DNA from: Paragonimus heterotremus
Lineage: Eukaryota; Platyhelminthes; Trematoda; Plagiorchiida; Troglotrematidae
DNA length: 64,000 bases
Assembly: GCA_013368495.1 (NCBI GenBank)
Contig: LUCH01001014.1
Coordinates: 81,781 to 145,780 of the forward strand
Reading direction: 5' to 3'
Shown here: positions 21,101-36,100 of the stretch, piece by piece
Numbering within the stretch: position 1 is the first letter of the stretch
Layout of the letters: every line of letters begins with the position of its first letter
Made by a program: the position numbers and the translations under genes
Notes under the pieces: generated by a model
What the model was told of the DNA's origin: nothing
The model's input: only the letters and a program-made list of their open reading frames with translations
Databases searched by the model: none

Positions 21101-24100
21101 CCTTTTGTCTTATTTTTCCTCCTGACTCAAGTTGTTAATATGTATTACTGGTAAACAATTTGGCAAGGCAGTCAATTTAGACAAAACCTAATTATGAACA
21201 AATAGTGACTTATGCTGGACTGGAACCAACGAGAGAAACAGCGTGCCAAAACTAAGTATGTGGTTCTCAACATGTAGTTGTCTTCCTTGTTTTGGGACTA
21301 CCATGGGAAAATCTCTATCCTTAGAAAGGTTAAGATTGTAATTTCAAACCAATCAATCATCTGGCTAACGAATGTGAGCACGCTGGGCTTCAAAGGTTTC
21401 CGATCACCTGCCTCCTGGTCTTATTCTTTTTAGCAACCACTGGATAAGAGGCCGCGTCGTTAGCTGCTTGTTGTTGAAATATATTCTCAGAAATACTTTG
21501 ACTTCAGCCACTAGGACAATCCAACGGGGGCTCGTGTGTTGCCAGTCTTGTGAGGGCAGACATCCACACTATAACTTGGGCTTAAATTGGTCACAGGATT
21601 AGGCTTTGTACACTGTTCAACACCAGTGTTCGGGAACTCAACGCCATTCATAATGACTTAAGTGTGGGCTCAGTTGCACAGAGTTCAACCCAGTATGAAT
21701 CCTTATGGAACCCGTTTGGATACGAATACAAACTGTCTCTTATTTACTGTTAGACTGAATGATCAAAGTTATGACATTTTTATCAAACATGGGAACCTAC
21801 TTATATCAGTGGGGAAAACAAGCTAAACGACTTGTCTGACTGACAGTAAGTCAGCTTGAGTCGCCAGCGACTGATCTGTCAGAGTATTTTAATCCCGCAA
21901 CAGCTTTTAGGGAGCTCGAGCTTGTTCAGTAGTGACACCGGTGACCCCCGATTGTAAGGTCGTTTATTTGAAGCCCAGCTGTCTTAACTGCTCTCGTCTA
22001 GTGTTGGGCGGCTGAACAAATTTCTCGTTAACATGTAAGTTAACGTTATACACGACGACCTAACACTATAATCCACTAGCCAAAAAATTAATCGCTGTTT
22101 AGCTTCCAGAGCCATCATTAAGCTCGCAAGTGATTTCTTCAAGCATTCCATTTGCATCAAATACAATTTTAGAAGTTTTGAAGTGTACTTTGCTTACTAT
22201 AAAACGAACCGATACAACCACGGTTATACATGTACCACTTTTAGTGTACTGAATTCAAATATTCACCTAAAAATAATGTTTTCTTGTCGGTTAGTTATAT
22301 TTATCCATCAATTTCACTGTTGATAACTATGTTGTTTTTCTCACATTCTCTACGTAGATAACGTCCCTCAGCGTGTTGTCAACATTAACAACTATTTCAC
22401 ATTCAGTTTATATTCAAACGTGTGCCGAAGCTTGTTCGAAAAGCACAAGCTCATGTTTGCCTTCTTGGTCGCTATCCGAATATTGCAAAATAAGGGTCTA
22501 ATCAATATGGTGAGTTGATTGCAAACACCAGTCGTATTAATCGCTACGTAGTCGGTAATTTGATTCATAAAACAATGAACATCATTCACATGTGAGCACT
22601 TCCTTTGTGGATCAGTTTAGCTTGACCGTTTGAATTGAACAGTTTGGTTTTGCTATCCAGTGAAGACTGAAAAAGTGTTATGTGCAAATAACCAAGAAGT
22701 TCGAAGGTAGCGCTTACTATAAAAACAAGATATCGAATTGCCTGGACGGGAGAAGGCAATGATTTTTCGTTAGAAAGAAGATATCAAATAAACAATTGAT
22801 TCCGTAGTGAAGGTTCGGGGATTTAGGTTAGTTCAAAATTAAACATCACTCACACTTGATCGTAGCCTTCGCATTCAAATAAACCTTTCTGCTAGCCCAC
22901 TTTGAAAGGAAGCACTAGACTCGAGTTTTGCTCTTATTAGAGCTCATCACTAGTACATATCATTATCCGGATCAGAATTTGCACTCTGGCCCTCGTGCTT
23001 GTGAGACCAGCGTGTTAATCACAACGCCAACAATCTCACAATAGGCATGACCGAATAATCAAATCCAAACGCACAATCACAGCCTTGTATGAATAGTGTT
23101 CAGCTTGCCTGATCGTTTCGAAAGCAGAATGAACAGAATCACTCTGTTCCATCCGGTCGATAGTCGAAAGGCTTATCTGAATGCGAAGGCTGCAATCAAG
23201 TGTGGGTGGTGTTCAATTTTAAAATAGTTAATTATCAAACGAACGCATGAGTAATCCATAAAGCATCACAGGCACAACAACTAAGTTCACGGGAATGTCA
23301 CTTACGCTGGAGCCTAACACGGGCGACACCGAAAACTGGTTGTACCACTTCCCGTTTTCTCAAAATGTCTTCAATCGGCTTGTGTGGGTCTATTAAGACC
23401 AGTCACCAGGCTATCCATCGGTTACTCTTCCAGTCCGGTTGAATCTTTTTTCGTTCTTTCTTCTGCAATATACTTTGGTCGTATTGACTGAAAACACAAA
23501 TGTATATGTATTAAGCCGATTTGTTCCATCGTCCCTAGGTGTCCAACAACTATCAACAAAGTGGATATGTAGCCTGATTGTCAGTATGCAAATCACACTG
23601 AGACAGAAGCTCACGAGTATAGTAAACATTGTACAAAAATGTCAACGATGATAAGATGGAGAGACGAGATCAGTCAGTAGCATAACGGATTGATAGGTCG
23701 AATAAAAATCAATGTTAACGAGGACGTCACACATACTTGAGTATACAGAAACATGGATGCATGGTGAGGACAAACTCAATGCGGCTAAATCATCCTTAGC
23801 TCACGTATAGAACCACGAGAGAGCGTAAATCTATCTATGCGTTTGAAGTATCATCTGCTGATATGGGACCATTGTGACGTCGTGCCGAATGTACCTCAAA
23901 GAGACGAACGTTTGTGGGTTTCCTTTATGACAGTAAGACCAGCTCTGTTTACTTAACCGGCTTGCTCGATTGTCCTTATGCTACGGGAACTGACTCATCA
24001 TTATACCACCTGCACACCCTAGCAACCAGCTATACTATCGACTCTACGTAATATCAGTTTTGGTGATAATTTGAAAAATGCCGATAATGGTTGTCACCTT

Positions 24101-27100
24101 TTGGCTTTTTTCATTCACTCGCATCGACCATCGTGGCTATTTGATGATTAACTGCTGCACAACCTCAAAAAGAAAAACAAGTCTTAATTTATACGCTAAA
24201 AGAGGGGGTGACAGAAACCAAACCCAATTTCTAACGTGTTCTTTGTGTTCCATTTTTTTGTACAATAGATACTGCCATACCATATGATACGTCCGAAGTA
24301 CTTTTTCCGAGAAGCGACTGACGAGATGAAAACGGGTTGCCTTTATTAGCAATCGGTACAATGGAATCAGTACCACCACTTTCAGAGGAACAGTGTTAAA
24401 TGCTAATGTACACATGACATATATCACACTTAGTACCTAGATATTCAGTACCACTACTGAGAATAATCTACCGTACATAACAGTTTGTCTGTGTTTCTCA
24501 GACCTTGCCTGAGGGGAGCTTTATGTAACTCGCGAAATAAACACGTCGTAATCATTGTATTTTTCTGATAATGGATCTGGTGATTCAGCATTCTCCTTCA
24601 CTTTTCAGTTCGCTCCGTATGATGGATGAGATGTGTTGACGTATTCAGACTACCCGTGAGCAACGTAGCGTGTTATCTTGCACAAGGAGACATCGTTCTT
24701 TTTACCCAACTAAGCATACACACCAGAAAGTTGACTCTTGTTCAGCTGTTGTGATAAACTAGCTAGCATTTTAGTTGAATTCTATAGTGCTCGGAAAAAT
24801 CTGTTATTAGATATTTTATTGAGCAGGTCTGTTACATGATCGAACTTGTCTTATTCGGTTTCCTGTATGTTAGTGATATTTTGACCTGTTAACCCGCTTT
24901 ATTTGCGGTTTACAAGCAGACAAACTATTGGGTTTAAAACAAGGTTCCTTTATTTTAACTTATTTGACAAGTCTGTATTAATGAGGGATCTTCCAAAACC
25001 TTTACTAAAAGCATCAAATTTTGCTATTCCCATTTCAGGATGAATATCGTTACCTGTTAGCTGGTGGAACTACCAAGCCAAGAGAAGTACCAAACCCTGC
25101 GCCGGAGTGGATTTCCGATCGCATGTGGGGAGACGTGCTCACTCTGACCGCATTGCCCAACTTCGCCACACTTCCCGAGAGTGTAACAGAAAACCGTGAT
25201 GGTTTCAAGGTTATCTTTGATTCACCCGAGCCTCACAGAGCACAATTTCCACAACCATGGCAAGATACGTTGGACAGTTTCCAACGTATTCTTCTACTAC
25301 GATGTTTAAGAGCGGACAAAGTGACTAACGCAATGCAGGATTTTGTGACCCATCACCTGGGACAACGGTTTGTGGAGCCGCAGTCGACTAGCTTACCAGA
25401 AGTTTTCAAAGATAGTTCGCCCTCATCACCCTTGATCTTCGTTCTGTCGCAGGTCAGTTTGTTTGGACTGAACAGGCCGAAGGGTAACGATACCGACTAA
25501 CACTTTTAAGATTGCAGACTCAGACGATGGTTATTGCATGCTCATAAGCGGACTCGGGTTTGTCACTTGAGTGACACGCTGTCGATGAACCTAACTATGG
25601 CGATAAATCGATGGTTAAATGAAGTGAATTACAGTCGTACTAGTCGTGCTTAATAGAGTGTTACAAGAGTGACTAATTCCTATCACAAACGTGGTGGATC
25701 CAGACCAGAGGAAAATGTGCAGTCGACGATTACGAACAGACTAGTGACGGAAAATACACAAACAAAAAAACGTACTCAGTATTGTGCCAGTCGATGTGAC
25801 TAACTTAGAGGTCACGCCACCAGTGCGTCGTTCGAACTGGGTCAGTTTTCAAGGTTATCCGTTAACGCGAGAAGAAAAGATTACGATAACAAGATTCTGA
25901 ATACACAATCTGGATCGATAACATGACGAGTGGTCAGGACCTATCTAGTGACTGATCAAACTGGCTGTTTACGTGTTTCAGCAATATTGCCGTTCTCCGG
26001 TAACACGGACTTTCGCATCCATTTAAGCAAGTGTGACTTCACTCTGGAGATCAGGCATCTTTCAGTTCTGCTTATGTAACTTACCCCGCAGTTACACGTA
26101 AAATGGTGAACACAATGTGAGTTGACATCGATAGGCTGGTCTCCTTTGATTGAAAGCACTGGTACCTTCTGGATACGAGAGATTACACGGAGTTCAGCCG
26201 CATTAAATATTCGTTTAAGTGGATTTACCAGTCACCGTGTCGTTTGCTACATGATGTAGTCACCCTTAAAAGGCAGCTGTGTATAGACCGTCTTCCCTTC
26301 TAGAGTGATCACCTATTCGGAGGGTGTTTTTTGTCTACTTTGCCTATTTATGAACCTTCTGAGGATAATCATTTGATTGTAAAACAGAAGGGGTCAAGTC
26401 TAATTCCTCTGCAAGTCAGTCGTGAGTACAGATTCGTCTTGCTCCTGTAGACAACGTAGTTACTAGTGCTGGCTCACGTCTGACCAGTGTGAATCTGCTG
26501 AAATTCAAGTACTGGCCGGATCACGCGGATTTCCTGTAGACGGCTCTTCTAATCGAGCCATCTTCTCGGCGACTTATGAGTATGTATAGAAATGGCAGGC
26601 AGTTGTTGGCCTCAAATTCACATGTAACTTTCAGGTTAGGCTGACAACCATTTAAGCATTGTGCCAGACTACCTATCACCTATTCGGATCGACTGAATAT
26701 TAATGTCATCGACGTAACGCTTATAATATGACGGGCTTGCTATTTCCATAGCCAGCTCTTGCTCAATATTTAACACAAAAAGTCGGCTAAAATGGAACCC
26801 AGCGGACTTCCTATGGCCACTTCATCTATTTGACGATAGGACTGTTCGAGAAAACGAAAACTGACATTCTTAGTACAGAGCAGCAAACTTTCATCTAGTA
26901 TATCGGTTGGAAGTGACAATATAACGTGATTCGCTTCGGCAAACTAACAAATACAATCAATCGTTCCGTGCAGCTGCACATTTGTGAACAACGACTGAAC
27001 TTCTACGAAGCACATCCGTTCATTGGCAAGCTCGATTTTGTCGAAATCACTGATCAGTTCGAAAGAATCTTCAATGAAATGTGCCTGAAACTTTTGTTTT

Positions 27101-30100
27101 AGTGAAGCGACTAACCAGCACACCAATTTATGATATGGGAAGTTCTTCATGGCCAAAATTGATTTAAGCTGCATCTCAGACGTGGACGTCTTCGGTAGGC
27201 TGTAGAGCTGAAATGTTGACGATCCAAATGGCTTAAGAGATTCATACATTCCCTTATCAATAATCTGCAACTGTAAGAACAGTTGCAAATATCGTCCCAT
27301 GCGGTCTTCTATTTCGATGACACTGTTCACCCTGTCTGTTCATTGAAACTTCTTTTGACCATCCAATATTGGCATCTTCTGTATAGAGGTATCTTTGTTT
27401 AAAATGACGACCCCAGAAACATTATCCGGCTCAAGTATTACAATGTTTTTTGACTTAAGTTTTCTTAACGATTGTAAATGTTGCCTCATAGTAGTACAGC
27501 AGCCGTTGATTGGAGTCACAATAAACCTATAAGCTATATCGGTGAACCGAAATTTTAGCCAACCTAGGTTGGTCGAAGATCACATAATTAATGCATAAGA
27601 CCACCAAATTGAACTTCAACATAAATAAGATTTGGCTTATGCGATAGTATTTTATAATCAAAACCTAGGACTAACGCTTCTAGTTGCAAGGAATTCAACT
27701 GTGCTGGAGAACAGTTCAATACATACTTCTCGAGATCCATTTGAATTGGTTCTTCGTCACGCTTCATACGTGATTTCCGCAAGCGATTGATATGTCTTCT
27801 TCGTACGATCGATGATTGTCTTAAAACATATTGTGAGCACAATACGACTGCACAATGTCAAATTTTCGATGATCGGCAAAAGATGACAATGTGTTTCACG
27901 CATATCAGCCATTCACATTTGTGCAGTTTCCACGTGGGCAGTCGCAATACATCTGAGGTTATTGTTAATCATCTTCAGTCTGTTCTTCCTAAAGGACCAG
28001 AGGAAGTGATAAGAGTATCGACCTTGTTGTGCGCACTCATCAGACATTTCATCAGTCGCTAGACATGTCCAGACCACTGGTCACGCTATCGATTCAACTT
28101 GTACATTCAGAATCCTGTTACGTCATTCCAATCCAAGATTCTTGCGATTTACCGAAGCGATCGCAATCAATTGCCTCAAACCATATATCTGTGTTTAAAA
28201 ACTAGTAAGGTTTAACTAACAATCGTAACGCATACGCCCTGAGGAAATAATCAATGAAACCGGATGAAGTGGGGGGGAAAATTGTGGATTGTTAACAACA
28301 CAAATAGTAAACATACCGAATGATAATACAGGCTAAACAAAACCAACAGTATTTCTGAATGTCCGTCTAACTCCATACCACATAACAGCATCCAACTCCT
28401 TGTTGTACAGTCAACTTCCACTACACTGTTTGATTGGCAAGTCAACTTCTAATGAATGGACCAATTGTTGATTTCAACCGCATAACAGTATATAGTGAAC
28501 ACTGTTTATCATTGCACCATTTGATCAGTTGCTGTTTAGCTCAAATCTGTTGGGCTGAATCTAAGTGGCCAAGTGACGTCTAGGCATTATGTGACCATAA
28601 AACTTATTACACCAAGCACTCTGTTTGAATCTGATAGGTAAAACCTAACGTTAAGATGAACCCACGAGGAATATGTTGTCTTTTATCCAGAAAGCATGGC
28701 ACGATGACCTACGTGTTTGTCCATATATGTTTGGGTTGTTCATGTTAACATAAAGTCAGCTTTTGTTGATCTAAGCACATTTGTGAATTCTGTTTGTAGG
28801 TGAAACTTTGCAGAGGGCATATGCAATAAAAGCTCATTAACGTTTCACATGTGGTACTCCAGTCACTGTCAGTTATATGGATAAATGTTTTTGGTGAATT
28901 ATTGCGCACTACAAACCTTAAACAATAAAGCAGGGATATGGAGACTAAATTTTTGTCAGCCGTTTAAATGGACACTTATGGGATACTGAGTCTGACGAGA
29001 ATCTCGTTCCGTCTTTCTCAACAGTGGTATTCTTGTGAGTAGATCGAAAACAAAATAACCGCTCCTAACTTAATTTAAAGCGCACAAGTTGATCTGACTG
29101 ATTTTTAGAGTATCACGATAAACCCAAATCCCGTAAGTTGTGAACGTTTGTCAAGGCAGTATGCGATAATTTCACACCAACTTTCTGGTCCATAACTGAC
29201 CATTTTTTTGAATTTTAGATGAGACCCAACTGTGAAAAGTCAGGGCTTCGGCTGGATTCGAACCAGCGACAGAAACACCATGCATGAACTCGGAAAGCGT
29301 TCTACCAGCTGAGCTACGAAGCCACGCCACAAACTCGGAAATTTCACATTTTGACTCGGTTACCCACCCGTCTCACTGTCTCACATGGAATCCACCAAAC
29401 GATCCAGGGGATCGATTGCCCCAGCAGAATTTCTCAAACAGTTCAAGCTGGAATCCACGACCGCCACTGCTGAGCACAGAAATGGTATTACTAATAAGTA
29501 GTTCGGCAGACTTATGATTTTAAATGAGACCCAGTTGTGAAAAGTCGGGGCATCGACTGGATTCCAGCCAGCGACAGAAACATCATGTCCAGACGAGGAA
29601 TCTAAAACCATAAATCTGCCAAATTACTTACCAGTAACATAATTTCTATGCTTGACAATGACACTGGTGGATTCCAGCGAAAACTACTTGCTAAATCCTG
29701 CTGGGGCAGTCGATCCCCTGGACCATTTAGTGAATTCCACATGACAGTGGATTGGGCGGGTAACAGAGTTCCCAATTTGAAATTTCCGAGCTCCTTGTAT
29801 GGCTTCGTAGTCCAGCTGGTAGAGTGTTTACCGCGGCTGAACATGTTGTTTTTGTCGGTGATTCGAATCCAACAGAAATCCTATTTTTTGACAATTGAGT
29901 CTCATCTAGAGTCATACAGTTGGTAAACTACTTATTAGTAATGCATTGTCTTGAAGTTGAAGTTGCTCCGATTTTAGTGTCATATGAGTCATGATTTCAC
30001 AGTTTGTAAGACCTGTAATTTATTTATGTCGCAAATTGTTTCTTCTGATAGCCTCGGCTAAACAAATCAGATAACAGATTTCTGCACAAACAGTATTAGG

Positions 30101-33100
30101 TAACTGTCTCAGGGTATACATTTTACCAACTGATTCCATTTTTACGATAATCACCCGTGCAATTTGTGTCACAGGGTACCGATCCTGCATCAGACTTGTA
30201 CAAATTCGCAGATGAGATGCGTTTTGGCGGAAAGAAACTGTCAGCCATATCACTTGGTCAAGGTCAGGGTCCAAGAGCCGAAGAACTGATGCGTGCTGCC
30301 ATGGATCGTGGGATTTGGGTGTTCTTCCAAAACTGTCATCTTGCTCCATCGTGGATGCCAGCACTTGAACGCTTAGTGGAACAAATTGATAAAGATCGAG
30401 TGAGTTTTCACGAAAGTCGAATTTGCTTGCTAATCGAATCAAAATGACCGCTATGGACAATTTTGACTATATCCTATAGACAGGCCTGATCGTGGCAGTA
30501 TAAAACTAGTCGCAACAATGTTCGATTGTGGTTAGGAAAATTCTCAGAAGATAAGGACTCTGTATCAAGAACGGTTATTACTTTCATCACCTCAGCTCAC
30601 AGGCGGCCAGTGTGGATGTTTCATACTGAAGAATCCCAAAATCTACACTCTATACCACCGTGATCTTATTAGGTTGAGCAAATTCTGTCAACGAAATCAA
30701 GCTACAAGACATTCGGATGTGGACTTGAGCGCAGTTTTGAAAAATTGCTTACATGTATATTTGATGCTGGGCAGTTGGAAAAATATTCACAGATGCCCTC
30801 AGTTTAACTTAATCAGTGGTACATTCTTAACATGTAACTCTATTGTTTGGGTGAAACGAAAGGGTTTAAATCGACTATGAACTTAGTATTGGGAAAATGG
30901 CAAGAAGGATTATTAAGGCAGTCGAAATGGAACTGACGATGTCCTCATTCTTCGATTTTATATCCAAACGATGGAACGTTGTAAATACGAGTCCCATGAC
31001 CTAAGTAGTGACAGGAGAGTACAAGTTTAATACGCTAGATGTGTCGATTCAATGCTACCCCCAACAGTCCATAAGTCTAACGAATGAAATACATGACAAA
31101 CGGTAGCAAGGTCGGGATCGGCTAATGAAATCAGGGCAAAAAACGGAACTCTTTCAACCTATACAGACGTTACACCTGCAAGATTTAAGGTTTTGAGATT
31201 ATTTAGATTACATCATCTTGATCACTCAAGAGCTTATAAAGACAGGTTTATTTTTATCAGGCATATTACTAAGTCTTTCTGTACTATGTACGAATTTTCT
31301 ATCTTTGATCTATACAATTCTAAGCCTGCTTGACCATCTGGGGGAGATTCTAATTCCACATTTTCGGGTTTTGTTCGACTGACCTACTTTTGCACAGGTA
31401 CATCGTGACTTCCGTCTGTGGCTGACCAGCATGCCAAGTCCCGATTTCCCGGTGTTTATTCTACAAAATGGATCAAAAATGACTGTGGAGCCCCCAAAAG
31501 GACTGAAAGCTAACCTCATGCGAACTTATAACTCGATTAATGACCAGTATTTGGCTAATGTCGCAGATAAGGTATGTTTTGCGTAGAAGCCTTAGTCATT
31601 CAGATATTCGATCCTTTCCGAACGCGATTTACAAATACTGGTGTGCGAGACAACTGCGGTCGGTTGTAGACCCATCCCATTGCGTATAACTGTTATAGAA
31701 GATCTTACGATACACTTTATTTGTCTGTTACTCAATAACCTGAAGTTCTAACTCTGTTTCGGAAATCAACAATACAAATTACTGTTACACTAATTTCCAG
31801 ATTTTAGGGTGCACATGAGAACACTCCTTTTCCCTTGCAAAGCCCGGCAGTTGGTTTGTCTATCGTACTGTCTGATCGGTTGAGAGTGGACTGTAAGAAC
31901 AAGAGGTGATTAACTAACTACGACTGCAGAGGATCGATAAAAGCACCTACAACACTGATGGACCAGTGAACAGAGAAGTTCAGTTGTGATTATGCGGTCA
32001 TTCGTAATAGATCGACGGAATGTCGCATGATGTAATAGTACATTTATTTGTTGTGACTGAATCCGACGATCGGTTGACACACAGAAGCGGTACAGTTGTG
32101 GTAGCTTGTATGTGACCATCTTATTTCAGTAAACACCAGTTTGCGTTTGCGCACTAAAACACCACGTATTTGTGGCTGAGAACAACAATAAATTGTTGGA
32201 TTAGGGTAGAAAGTAATCGTACTTTGAATTTATTTGTGATGAAAAGAACAAACAATAGTGATCTAAAATGTCAGGTTAGGTAACATGTGATTTAGTCCTG
32301 GTGACACTCTGAACTTTATTTTGAAGACATGATGAAGCAAATATGCCTTGTATGCTATCTGTAACTCTACTCCAGTGGATCAACACTATCATAAAGAGCA
32401 GTACATTAGCAGCAAAAATAAACATCTGAATGCATCTTCCAGTAACATTTTCTGGTTCTCAATTGTAGAACAACGTCTTCAGACACCTGCTCCTTTCCTT
32501 GGCCTTTTTCAATGGCGTACTAATTGAACGGAAAAAGTTTGGACCATTGGGCTTCAATATTCCATATGAATTCACCATGGGTGACTTGCGGATTTGTATG
32601 GACCAGCTCGTCATGTTCCTCACTGAATACGCAGTCACACCCTATAAAGTGAGTAAAACACTGAACTACTAAAAACACACACTAAATACCAACTTATATC
32701 TTTCCTACTTCTGTTAGAGTCTTCCTGTCCGTATGCACGCAGTTGGGTTAATGAGTAGGAGTGTAATTAGTTTGCCATCAATCTGCTTACACTCAGACAC
32801 AACACACTTGATTATTGAGCCATTTATAACCACTCATGAATAGTTTTGAATTTGGTTGATTTGACTTAACCGTCACTCGCACCTGATTGTAGCTTTTGCA
32901 CTTAGACTTTTTAGCCAGTCTTGAGAAGACCTAATATGCTCGAGTTTCGCTCTTGTCAGAGCTCAACAAGAGTGTACACTTTTGGCACTACTAAGGCTTG
33001 AACTCCGATTACCCTTTCAGGAGGCAACTGTAAAGATCACTGTACCTCTGACCTCACATTAAACATTAAGAAACAATTACTTCTGAACGCTTCACTACTT

Positions 33101-36100
33101 TCTTTTGTAACAATCAGGTTACCCCATCGTCCCAACAGGATACTGTCACTACCTGTTAACTCCACATGAATTTTCCGAGTTTATCAATCTTGCTGAACAA
33201 CAATTCAGGTTACTGATAACTAGTCCAGGATTTGATCAGTGTCAGTTGGAACAACGCTCGATCGCAGATTTCGCATACGAATGTACCTTCCATTCATCCT
33301 GTCTCGAAAGATAGCACTAGACTTGAGGTTCTTTGTTGTCAGGTTTCGTCAGTAGAACATATCCTTGTCATGACCGAAATTTCAACTTACACCTGCTCTC
33401 TTAGGAGGCATCTGTCAACTCTGGTCGGTGACCCTGTGATTAAAACTTGCAAATTAAGACGAAAGCTTTTTGAAAAAGGTTGTTTGAAAAGCTTGTCTGA
33501 AGGTCAGAAATGCGATCAGATGTTAATGCTGTTCAGTTTAATTTCTTTTTAACGAGTTTGCCAGAGGAATGGTAAATTTGAGAATCACCGTAGTTGAAAA
33601 GCACTAGGCCTTTTGGGTGATTAATTAGTGCATTACGACGCTATCATTTCGGTTTCACTAACTATGAATATATACGTATGAATACGTACACATGTATTTG
33701 CGAGTGGATGGCTACACAAAATTTGTATGTTGACACGCATTGGCCAATTGGTTCTGAAAGCGGGAGAGTGAGAGATAGAAAATAAAAGTTTTATTTGAAA
33801 ACATCAGATCGTCATATTTTAAGCAGCCCATCAATTCAGTACCCTTTTCCTCTGAGTTGACAGGATACTGTATGGGTACAGTTACGAGGCATGGTAGGAT
33901 CAAAACAAACTGGACGTTTTGTATCTCATTTTGGCCATACGGTTTACTCGAATACAGATTGAGTGTGGCATGCAAACAAACAAGGTCATGTTTCGATATG
34001 ATGATTTCATGATGCTATGTTCACTGACAAATGGTAAAAAGGTGTAACTTTTGTGAGGTACCGCGATCACATTGGTTCAATTGATTTTCACACAATGTAT
34101 ACACTGCGTCAAAAAAAATCTGTTGTTGCTGCGTATAGGTGCTTTGTTACACTGCTGGGCATATCAATTACGGTGGCCGAATCACAGACGACTGGGATAG
34201 GCGATGTGCGATGAGTATTCTGAGCGAGTATTACAACAATCGCGTATTACAGGATGACTATTCCTACTCACCATCCAACATTTATCATCAACTGCCAGGC
34301 ACTACAGATCATGCGGTAAGTTTTTTTTATGATTGTGAAACATTTTCGTGCATTCGTTATGTGGGAGATTAAATTACACTGCTGAAGATCCATACATCAT
34401 TAAGTTCTCTTTATCTACCTCATTAGGATGGCAAAAACATTTGCGTCGCCGAATGGAACAGCATTGTTTTAGTCTAATCAGTCTTTTATTAAAAAAGAAA
34501 TAGTATATATGCGTTGCCAGACAGAATGAGCATGGAGACAGAAAAATCAGTCATGGTAAACTAACAGCGCAAATAGGTCTTTTTGTGTATTTAACGTCGA
34601 TTTTCTTTATTAGATCATCATGGCTTCCATGAGAGCCAAGATTTTGAGATTGAATTAGTGTAAAAACAGGAACACAGCTGACTGGATAGATAGTATGACC
34701 AGCTACAAAAATGCTTCGCAATCAATAATCTTGGAGTTTTCGTTTTAAAATCATCTTTACAGAAACTTACAACAAATCCGTACAGCTCTACTGAACAATA
34801 AATCAGTAAAATCGCTTTTCTATGTGATAAACATACGGTTAAAAAATATATAGGATTGACTACCCTAGGCGGTTTAATGTTGAACAGACATATTGAGTAT
34901 GTAAAATCTTTTAAAGTTGAGTGCAGAGGATTCACAAAGTTGTATATGAAATGGCGATCGTCAGATATTCCTGTTAGATTGCGTTCTGAAATAAATACCA
35001 TTGATACTAATACAAAGATAATTTTTAATGAAATTACAACCCCCTTTATATGGCATACATACTTGCGCTTCATTTTTTGTTACCCGTTCTTATACAGACC
35101 TATTTAGAATACATTCGATCGTTGCCAATCAATGATCCCCCGGAAATCTTTGGATTGCACGAGAACGCAAATATCACATTTGCTCAGAACGAGACATTCA
35201 CTTTACTTGGCAATCTGCTCAAATTGCAGCCACGCTCGTCCCCTGGTGGAGGTGCCGGACAACAACGTGAGGACGTTGTCGAAGAGATCAGTCGCTCATT
35301 GCTGGTTAAAACACCGAACCCATTCAACCTAGCCGAAGTAGTACAGCGATATCCGGTAATGTATGAGCAATCGATGAACACAGTGCTTACACAGGAAGTG
35401 ATTAGGTGAGTGCCTGACCAACTGGATGATATAGATGGACAACCAAACATACTGTATCCACACATGTTTAGTTTAGGAAAAACTTGTAAAATGCCGGTAA
35501 TGATGTTTAATTTTTGATCTACACAAAACTGTCAGAATAGGTGGTTAATACAAACAAGATAACTGTGGGAAACAAAGGTAAGTACGACGCCTGAAGCATA
35601 AAAAGGTTTTGTGAAGGGAGAAAGAATAATGATTATGGGCAGTTTGATTCTCTGAAAAAGTCATTTCAAGCAGCATACAGTGTAATCCAACTTAACACAT
35701 CAAAGACCGTCTGATACAAGTACCTCAGAAGCCCGAACCATTGATCTTATTTATAGATTGACCATATATAAACTGTTTTATATAGGTGACCAGACAGCAA
35801 ATGAAGTGATATCTGGTACTAACTGTCATCTTAATGTGTTGGCTAAATCTACTTACAGTGTTTGGTCTGCATACTGTTGACAGATTTTGCAATTAAATGC
35901 TCTTGCATGGCTCTACGTCCTTCTCTAATTGCCCCTATATTACTGAAGAAGAACTACATGACTCATACAGCATACGACCCCTGGCTGTCATCCAACATTC
36001 AGGTTGATTCTGAAGTAGTTTCGTAAGCTCCAATCAATGTTCGCTCATTCTAACACTGAGATCTAATACGGTCTGTGCAATCTGGATCCACAAACACTTT

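Noticed and set aside
28030..28080. Two CTGATGA motifs on the minus strand next to the Penelope-like element
   Set aside because: No GAAA at the required spacing and no stem II; chance occurrences.
29251..29320. Functional tRNA gene
   Set aside because: A and B boxes are present but no acceptor stem or full cloverleaf forms; similar copies recur with a shared body, so it is a SINE.
34618..35073. 151-codon minus-strand ORF as a gene
   Set aside because: Composition follows AT-rich intron, no family signal, and it ends beside a dynein exon acceptor; treated as a chance frame.
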